Source: Williamsia muralis
Lineage (GTDB): Bacteria; Actinomycetota; Actinomycetes; Mycobacteriales; Mycobacteriaceae
DNA: 64,000 bases
Assembly: GCF_002735905.1 (NCBI RefSeq)
Contig: NZ_PEBD01000010.1
Span: 806,001 to 870,000 of the forward strand
Direction of reading: 5' to 3'
The notes below the pieces were generated by a model, which saw nothing but the letters and a program-made list of their open reading frames with translations, was not told where the DNA came from and did not search any database. Positions 54,401 to 63,400 of the stretch are shown piece by piece; position 1 is the stretch's first letter, and each line of letters starts with the position of its first letter. A program made the translations under genes and the position numbers.

Positions 54401-57400
54401 TTCGGTCTCGGCGGCGACAGCATCATGTCGATCCAGTTGGTGTCGCGTGCGCGGGCGATCGGTCTGCACTTCTCATCACGAGAGGTGTTCGAGCACAAAA
54501 CGATCGGTGAACTGGCCGAGGTCGCCCGGGAAGAGAGCTCGACCCTGGTCGCCGAGGAACTCGACGGTGGTGGGGTGGGCGAGGTCGCCCTGACTCCGAT
54601 CATGAGCTGGATGGCGCAGGAACCGGCGGCCGTCGGGCCGTACTCGCAGTCGATTGTGGTCTCCGCTCCCGAGCCGTTCGATGTCGATGTCCTCCGTCAG
54701 GCCCTCGCCGGCGTCCGGCGGCATCATGATGTGCTGCGGTCGCGACTGACGTTCGGCGACAACGGACTACGCCATGTGATCGCACCGGCGGAAGACTCGT
54801 CCGAGGTGCCCGTCGACGAGATCACCGTGGCCGCGTCGCGTGGTTCGTCGGCGTTCGACGATGCGATGGAGACGGCGGCAACCGCCGCGACCGATGCCCT
54901 CGATCCCGAAACCGGCCGCGTCATGTCCGTCACGGTTGTCGAGGCACCCTCTGGCGCGGGCTCCGAGCGGCGACTGCTGATCGTGCTGCATCACCTCGCC
55001 GTCGACGGCGTCTCGTGGCGCATCCTGCTACCCGATCTCGCGACGGCATGGGCTCAGATCTCCTCGGGGGAGCCGGTTGCGCTCGATCCGGTGGGTACAT
55101 CGATGCGCCGGTGGGCTCATGGTCTGAAGGAGCTGGCGGGCGATCCGGCACTTCTCGACGAACTCGACCACTGGCGATCGGTGGCGTCGGCAATCGACAA
55201 CCCCAGTCTGACGGTTAAGCCCGATCGGGATCTGGTCCGAACCCTCAAGCACCGGGAGCTCGTGCTCTCGCCCAAGTTGACGGACACGTTGCTGACCCGG
55301 GTGCCCCAGGCATTCCACGGTGGCGTGAACGACGGACTGCTGGCCGCATTCGCGTTGGCCGCGACCCACTGGCTGCGGGGACGCGGCGAGTCGGCGACCT
55401 CTCTCGTCGTCGCATTGGAGGGTCACGGCCGAGAGGAAGAGCTGCTGCCCGGCGCCGACTTGTCGCGCACGGTCGGCTGGTTCACCACTCTGTACCCGGT
55501 GCTCCTGACCACCGACGGAATCGACGTCGACGACGCGCTTGCGGGTGGGCAATCCGCAGGCAGTCTGGTCAAGGCGGTGAAGGAGCAGCTCGCCACCGTG
55601 CCGCGGCGCGGCGTCGGCTACGGTCTGCTCCGCTACCTCAATGACCAAGGCGCAGAAGTTCTCTCGGACGCTCCCGACCCTGCGATCACATTCAACTATC
55701 TCGGACGCCTGGCAGGAACCGACGGATCTGGTCCTTGGGTCCCTGACGGCGACAAGGCCATCCGCGGTACCCGTGGTGCGGCCGTGCCGGTGCGCACTGC
55801 TCTCGACGTCAACGCCATGGTGACCGAGTCGGCGTCTGGACCGCAGCTGTCGGCGACGATCGACTACCCCGCGTCGGTTCTCGACGACGAGTCGGTGGAC
55901 CGCCTCATCGAGTTGTGGCACCGTGCACTGGAATCCATTGCATTGCACTCGGTCTCGCCAGGGGCGGGTGGTCTGACGCCGTCGGACCTCGAGCTGGTGA
56001 ACGTGCGGCAGGGTCAGATCGACGAGATAGAGCGGCGATTCGACGACATCGCCGACATCTGGCCGCTCACCCCGTTGCAAAACGGGCTGCTGTTCCACGC
56101 CGAATTGGCCGCAGGTGATGTGGATGTCTATGCGGCACAGATGGTCCTGGATCTGTCCGGGGTGGATCCCGAACGCATGCGGCGCAGCGCCGAGTCGTTG
56201 ATCGCGCGACACCCGAACCTGCGCAGTGCGTTCATGACGGACTCCGAGGGCGCCGCGGTGGCGGTCATCCCGTCGGAAGCGCCGACGCCCTGGACCGACC
56301 ACGATCTGACCGGACTGGACCCGGCCGACCGTGAGGCCCGGCTGACGGAGCTCACCCACGCCGAGCGCATCATGCCGTTCGCGATGGACCGGCCACCGCT
56401 TATCCGCTTCACGCTCATCCGGCAGGGCGATTCGGTCCACCGGTTCGTGGTGACGCTGCATCACATCCTGCTCGACGGCTGGTCGATGCCGATCTTCATG
56501 ACCGATCTGTTGGCCATCTATCAGGCCGGCGGCAGTGCGCAGACCCTCATCTCGCCCCGCCCGTACCGAAATTACTTGGCGTGGCTGCAATCCCAGTCGC
56601 CTCAGGAGTCGCTGGCCGCGTGGTCAGGCGCTCTCGACGGTATCGACGAACCGACCCTGCTCTTCCCGGGCGCCGACACCCACGGCGCAGGCCAGGTGCC
56701 GCGTCAGGTGGATGTCGTGCTCGACGAGACGTTGTCGACGAGGTTGACCGAGTTCGTCCGTGAGTCCGGGGTGACCGTCAACAACGTCCTCCAGACCGCC
56801 TGGGCGCTGGTACTCGCCCGTCTGACCGGCCGCGACGACATCGTCTTCGGGACCACGGTGTCGGGACGGCCTCCGCAGGTGGCCGGCATCGAATCGATGC
56901 TCGGCCTGTTCATCAACACCTTGCCCGTCCGGATCCAGCTCGAAGCTGCCGCCGACCTCGGCAGGCTGATCAAACGTGTTGCGCAGGAACAGGCTGAATT
57001 GCTCGACCATCACACGGTCGGCCTCGCCGAGATCCTGGGCGAGACAGATGTCGATTCGTTGTTCGACACCATGATGGTCTACGAGTCCTACCCGCTCGAC
57101 CGGACTGCGCTGACCGCGGCAGCGGACATCGACGGGATGCGGGTCGACCACGCAGATGTCCTCGACGCCACGCACTACCCGCTGACCCTGATCGCCATGT
57201 CCGATCCGGGCCTGCGACTGTCGGCGAAGTACCTCCCGGGCATCGTCGAGCGCGAGCAGGCCGAAGCGATCCTGGACATGATGGTCCGGGTGCTCGAACA
57301 GGTTGCTGCCGACACCGGTGTGCGTGTCGGCGATGTCGACATCCTCGATGCCGACCAGCGTGCCGAACTACTGGGTCAGAGCGGTGTGGGAACCACCGGC

Positions 57401-60400
57401 CTCGCGACGTTGCCGGAGCTCCTCGACGCGGCGGTGGCAGCGGCGGGTGAACGCGACGCCGCGGTCTCTCCGGCCGGGTCGATCACCTACCGCGAGCTGG
57501 ACGAGCGATCGAATGCCCTTGCGCGTCTTCTGATCTCCCGAGGGATCGGGCCGGAACAGATCGTCGCTCTGGGCATGGGCCGCTCGATCGACTTCATGGT
57601 TGGGCTGTGGGCGGTCGCCAAGACCGGGGCGGGTTACCTGCCGGTGGACATGCGCTACCCGGCCGAACGCATCGAGCACATGCTGCGTGACTCCGCGGCG
57701 GTCTACGGCCTGTCCACCTCGGCGTGGCGTACAGAACGTCCCGACACCGTCGAGTGGCTGGAGCTCGATTCGGACGAGGCCATCGCGGTGGTCGCTGAAC
57801 AGTCGACCGCCGTGTTGAGCGACGGCGAACGCGTCGCACCGATCCGCGTGGCCAACACGGCGTACATGATCTACACCTCGGGAACCACGGGAGTGCCCAA
57901 GGGTGTGACCGTCACCCACGGTGGTCTCTCGAACCTGCTGCACGAACAGGCGGATCGTTTTGTCCTGACCGAGCACTCGCGCACACTGCACTTCGCATCG
58001 CCGAGCTTCGACGCCTCGGTGCTGGAGGTGCTGCTCGCGCTCGCCAACGGCTCGACCATGGTGATCGCGCCGACCGAGGTATACGGCGGCGACGAACTGC
58101 ACGACTTCCTGGCCCGGTACGGGGTCACCCACGGCTTCATCACTCCGGCCGCACTGGCCTCGGTGGATCCGGCCGGACTCGACGCATTCGAATCGGTTGT
58201 CGTCGGCGGCGAGGCGTGCCCGCCTGAGCTGGTCGATCGCTGGGCACCAGGCCGCCGCATGTTCAACGGCTACGGCCCCACCGAGACAACATGTTTCGCG
58301 GACATAGCCGGACCCATGCAGCCGGGTGAACGCATCACCATCGGTTCGCCGGTCCGCGGCCTGACGTCGCTGATCCTCGACAACCGCTTGCAACCGGTTC
58401 CCGTCGGAGTCGACGGCGAGCTCTACCTCAGTGGCCCGGCAATGGCGCGCGGGTATCACCGCAGGCCGTCGCTGTCCGCTGACCGGTTCATCGCCAATCC
58501 CCACGGCGAGCCGGGTGCGCGGATGTACCGCACCGGCGACGTCGTCCGGTGGGTTCGGCGTGATGGCCGACTCGAGGTCGAGTACATCGGCCGCAGCGAT
58601 TTCCAGGTGAAGGTTCGTGGCTTCCGCATCGAGCTGGGTGAAGTCGACGCGGCACTCGCTGCGCATCCGGGGATCGACTTCGCGGCGACTTCGGGCGCCG
58701 CACTGCCCTCCGGTGTGACCGCGCTGGTCTCACACGTGCTTGCCTCACAACCGTTGGACGCCCGGGAGATCCGCGAGTTCGTTGGACAGCGGCTGCCGTC
58801 ACACATGGTGCCGAGCGCGATCGTTTTCCTAGACGAGATCCCGTTGACGCGTTCGGGAAAGCTCGATCGTGCCGCCCTGCCGGAAGCCGACCTCGAGGCG
58901 TTGATCGGCGGCGGTGCCGAGCCGTCCACGGACACCGAGCGGGCTCTGGTGGACATCTTCGCCGAGGTCCTCGGGTTGCCCTCGATCGGTGTCGGTGACT
59001 CCTTCTTCGATCTCGGTGGCAACTCACTCGTCGCCACCAAGGCGGTCGCCCGCATCAGCAGCCTCGTCGGTCGGCGTGTTGCGGTGCGCGAGATCTTCGA
59101 GAACCCGACCGTCGAGTCGCTGGCCGCACGACTCGACCAGACCGACCCCGGCACTGCGGGCAAGGACGCAACGCCGGCGCTGATGCCGGGGATCGCCGGC
59201 GAACGGCCGCCACTGTCGCTGTCGCAGCAGGCCATGTGGTTGCTCAACCGCATGGACGCAGGCTCGCCCGCGTACAACATCGTGCTGCCCCTCACGCTGA
59301 AGGGCGCGTTGGACATCGGCGCGCTGCGTGCCGCGATGGGTGATGTACTCGAACGCCAGCAGTCGCTGCGGACGATCTTCCCGGATACGCCGGACGGTCC
59401 GTACCAGCGAGTGCTGCCACTGTCAGAAGTGGCAGTCGATCTCGAGCCCGTCGACGTGGCCGACACCGGCGCGATGTTCGCTGCCGCAACCGAGTTCGCG
59501 GGCAACGGCTTCGACGTCACGGCCGAGCCGCCAGTGCGCGCCCGGTTGCTCCGGTCCGGCGACGACCACCTGCTCATCGTGATCGTCCACCACATCGTTG
59601 CCGACGGCGCGTCGATGGCGCCACTGGCCCGTGACCTGGTCATCGCCTACGCAGCCCGCAGCTCGGGATCCGATCCGCACTTCGAGGCGCTGCCGTTGCA
59701 GTACACCGACTTCGCCGCATGGCAACGCGGTGTACTCGGTTCGCCTGACGACCCGGCGACAACGGCAGGCAAGCAGCTCGAGTTCTGGCGGTCGACGCTG
59801 GCCGGTGTTCCAGAGGTCATCGAACTCCCGCTGGACCGTCCGCGCCCGATGCGCCGGGAGATGCAGGGTGGCGCCGTGCCATTGGAGATCCCTGCGGACA
59901 TCGTGGGATCCCTCAACGAACTGGCCCAACGCAACCAGGCATCGCTGTTCATGGTGGTGCACTCGCTCGTCGCCACACTGCTTGCCCGACTGTCCAATTC
60001 AGACGACATCACGGTCGGTACCCCTGTCGGGGGCCGCGACCACGCCGACCTCGAACCGCTTGTGGGAATGTTCGTCAACACGGTTGTCCTGCGCACCCGG
60101 GTTGACGCCGGCGACCGCTTCGGCGACCTCTTGTCGCGGGTTCGCGCCGCCGATCTGGATGCGTTCGCCAACGACGACATCCCGTTCGAGAACGTTGTCG
60201 GTGCCCTCGTGCCCAGGCGACAGAGCTCGCATTCGCCGTTGTTCCAGGTGCTGCTCTCATTCGAGAACAACGAGACAGCGAGGGTGGATCTGCCCGGCCT
60301 CAGCGTCGGTGTCGTCTCCGACATGGCCACGGGTGCGAAGTTCGATCTGACCTTCACCCTCGACGACAAGACCGTCGGTGAAACCGGTGAACGCACCCTG

Positions 60401-63400
60401 ACGGGCCGGATCACCTACGCGAGTGACGTCTTCGATCACGACACCGTTTCGACCATCGCAGAACGCCTGGTGATCCTCGCTCGCGCCGTCGCAGAGGATC
60501 CCGCGGCCGTGGTCGGCGATGTGGACATCCTCACCGACGCCGAGCGGCTGGACGCCGAACCCGCTGTGGAGCCCGAGCCGACGAAGTACACGGCCCGCGA
60601 CCTTGCGGCACTCCTCGCTGCGGCTGTCGACATCGACCCCGATGCGGTCGCCGTGGATCACGACGGCACACGGATCACCTACCGGGACTTCAACGAACGC
60701 TTCTCGCAGCTGTCGGGTCCGCTGACCGAGCGGGGTATGGATTCCGATGCCATCGCCTCGGTGGTGCTCAGTGGGCTGGTTCCGACGATCATGCTGGCGC
60801 CCGAAGGCTTTGCCACCGTCTTGGACACCGTCATCGCCGACGCCGCGCGGTTGGTGGGCGGCCGCTCGCTCGAGCGTTACCGCACGACCATGGCACCCGC
60901 GGCAGACAGCGCAGCCGGGCCGGAGCAGGGTCTGGTCGCCACGCCGCTGACCGAGTGGGACGAGCGTGTTCGCGAACATCCGGGCGCACTCGCCGTGCGT
61001 AGCCCTGAGGCGTCATACACCCGTCTCGAACTCGACCAGAGTGCCAATCGCCTTGCCCGCGAACTGATGTCACGAGGCATCGGCCCCGACGACGTGGTGG
61101 GCCTGCTCACCCCACGGTCGGCGAACTGGGTGCTGGGAATGCTCGCCGCCTGGAAGGCGGGCGCGGCATACCTACCTCTGGACCCGGGTGCGCCTGCTGA
61201 ACGGGCCGGCTCGGTCATCGAGGACACCGGCGCCACGGTGGTGGTCGCCAGTCAGAACGCCATCACGGACGAACTCCGCACCCGGATCGCGACTACCGGT
61301 GCGGTCCTGATCGAATTGGGCGACAGTGCGACCGAGGAGCGGCTGCGGCGGCTGGATGCCGCAGCGCTGCCGGACCGCTGGACCGAACCCGGTGCCGGTA
61401 GTCGACTGGGTTACGTCATCACCACGTCTGGATCGACCGGCAGGCCCAAACCGACTCTCGTCCCCGCGGCCGGACTGCTCAACATGTGGAACTGGTATCG
61501 CGGACAGGTCACGTTCGGGGACGGTGACACCGTCCTGATCGCGTCATCGCCGCGATTCGACATGACGCAGAAGAACATCTGGCTCGCACTGCGGGTCGGT
61601 GGTGTCATCCGCCTGGCGACAGAGGGATTCGATCCCGAGGAGATCCTCGGCATCATCGCGTCCGAGAAGATCGACCTGTTCAACGTCGCCCCCAGTGCGC
61701 TCGAGCTCCTGGTGGAGCTCGACGAGCATCGGGTCATCACCACCATCGAGAACGTCACCGCCGGCGGCGAGGTGCTGTCGCCGCGGGCCTACCGGACCTT
61801 GCTGGGCACCGACACGCACCTGCTGTCCACGTACGGACCGACCGAGACGGCAGCCACCAGCTCGGCGACGGCCGTCGAGATGGCCGACCACGCACCGAAT
61901 GTCGGGGACGAGGCCCGCGACATCGGCCCGATCACACTGGGACGATCCATCCCGAACGTGACCCACAAGGTTCTCGACGGTCGGCTGCGGCCGGTCCCGG
62001 TCGGAGTGGTCGGTGAGTTGTACATCGGCGGGATCGCTCCCGCCCGCGGGTACGGCGGCATGTTCGACACCACCGCAGCGCGTTTCGTCGCCGACCCCTA
62101 CGGCAAGCCCGGCGTACGGATGTACCGCACCGGTGACCTGGTCCGCCGGCTACCGAACGGTGACGCACAGTTCATCGGCCGCAGCGACTTCCAGGTGAAG
62201 GTGCGCGGACTGCGTATCGAACTGGGGGAGATCGAGTCCGCACTGACAGCGATCCCTGGAATCCGCCAGGCCGTGGTCTCCGCGCACGGCGAGTCATCCG
62301 ACCGCCGGCTCGCGGCCCACGTCGCAGGATCTGCCGACCTCGATGCCGGCGAGATCAGGGCCGCGCTCGGCAAGGTGCTGCCCGACTACATGGTCCCCGA
62401 GGCCATCGTGATCCTCGATGCGCTGCCGCTGAACCCGAACGGCAAGGTGGACCGAAAGGCTCTGCCCGAACCCGAGTTCGGACAAACCCCCGAAGAGTCG
62501 TTCGTCGCGCCGCGCACGCCGCTGGAGGAGATCATCGCCGGGGTGTTCGCCGACGCGGTCGGCGCCGAACGGATCAGCGCAACGGCGTCCTTCTTCGAGC
62601 AGGGCGGCAACTCGCTGAGCGCAGCGCGTCTCGCCACCCGACTGTCCGATGCCCTCGGCACAGCCGTCGGCCTGCGCGACGTCTTCGAGAAGCAGAGTCC
62701 CGCCGAGCTCGCAGAGTTGATCGAACAGCGCCGCACCGACGGTGTGGTCGCGACCGGCCGAGCCCCGGCCCGATTCGTGAAGCCCGAAGGCCCCACGCCC
62801 GAACGTATTCCGTTGTCCTTGGCGCAGCAACGGCTCTGGTTCATCAACCGCTACGACCAGGAGTCGGGCGCCTACAACATCCCGATGACGTTGTTGCTCA
62901 CCGGAGATCTCGATGTGGAGGCGATGGGCGCTGCCCTCGTCGATCTCGTCGAACGGCAGCAGGTCATCCGGACGATCTATCCCGAGAGCCCCGAGGGACC
63001 GGAACAGCGCATCATCCCGATCATGGACGCGCTGCCGCCGTTGCGTCTCGATTCGATTCCGCAGGGCGAGGTGTGGGAGCGACTGCAGGCGTTCGCCCGT
63101 ATCGGTTTCGACGTCACCAAGACCGTGCCGTTCCGGGCGGCTCTCTGGCGGATCGAACCGGAGTCGCCGAAGCCGGGCGCAGCCGAGGAGCACCTGCTGG
63201 TGATCGTCGTGCACCACATCGCCTCGGACGGTCTGTCGATGCGGCCTCTGGCCACCGACCTGTTGACCGCCTACCAGGCTCGCCGTGAAGGTCGCGCGCC
63301 CGGTTGGGCTCCGTTGGAGGTGCAGTACGCCGACTTCGCGATCTGGCAGCAACAGAACTTCGGCAGCGGTGCCGCGCCGGGCAGCCTGGCGACGACCCAG

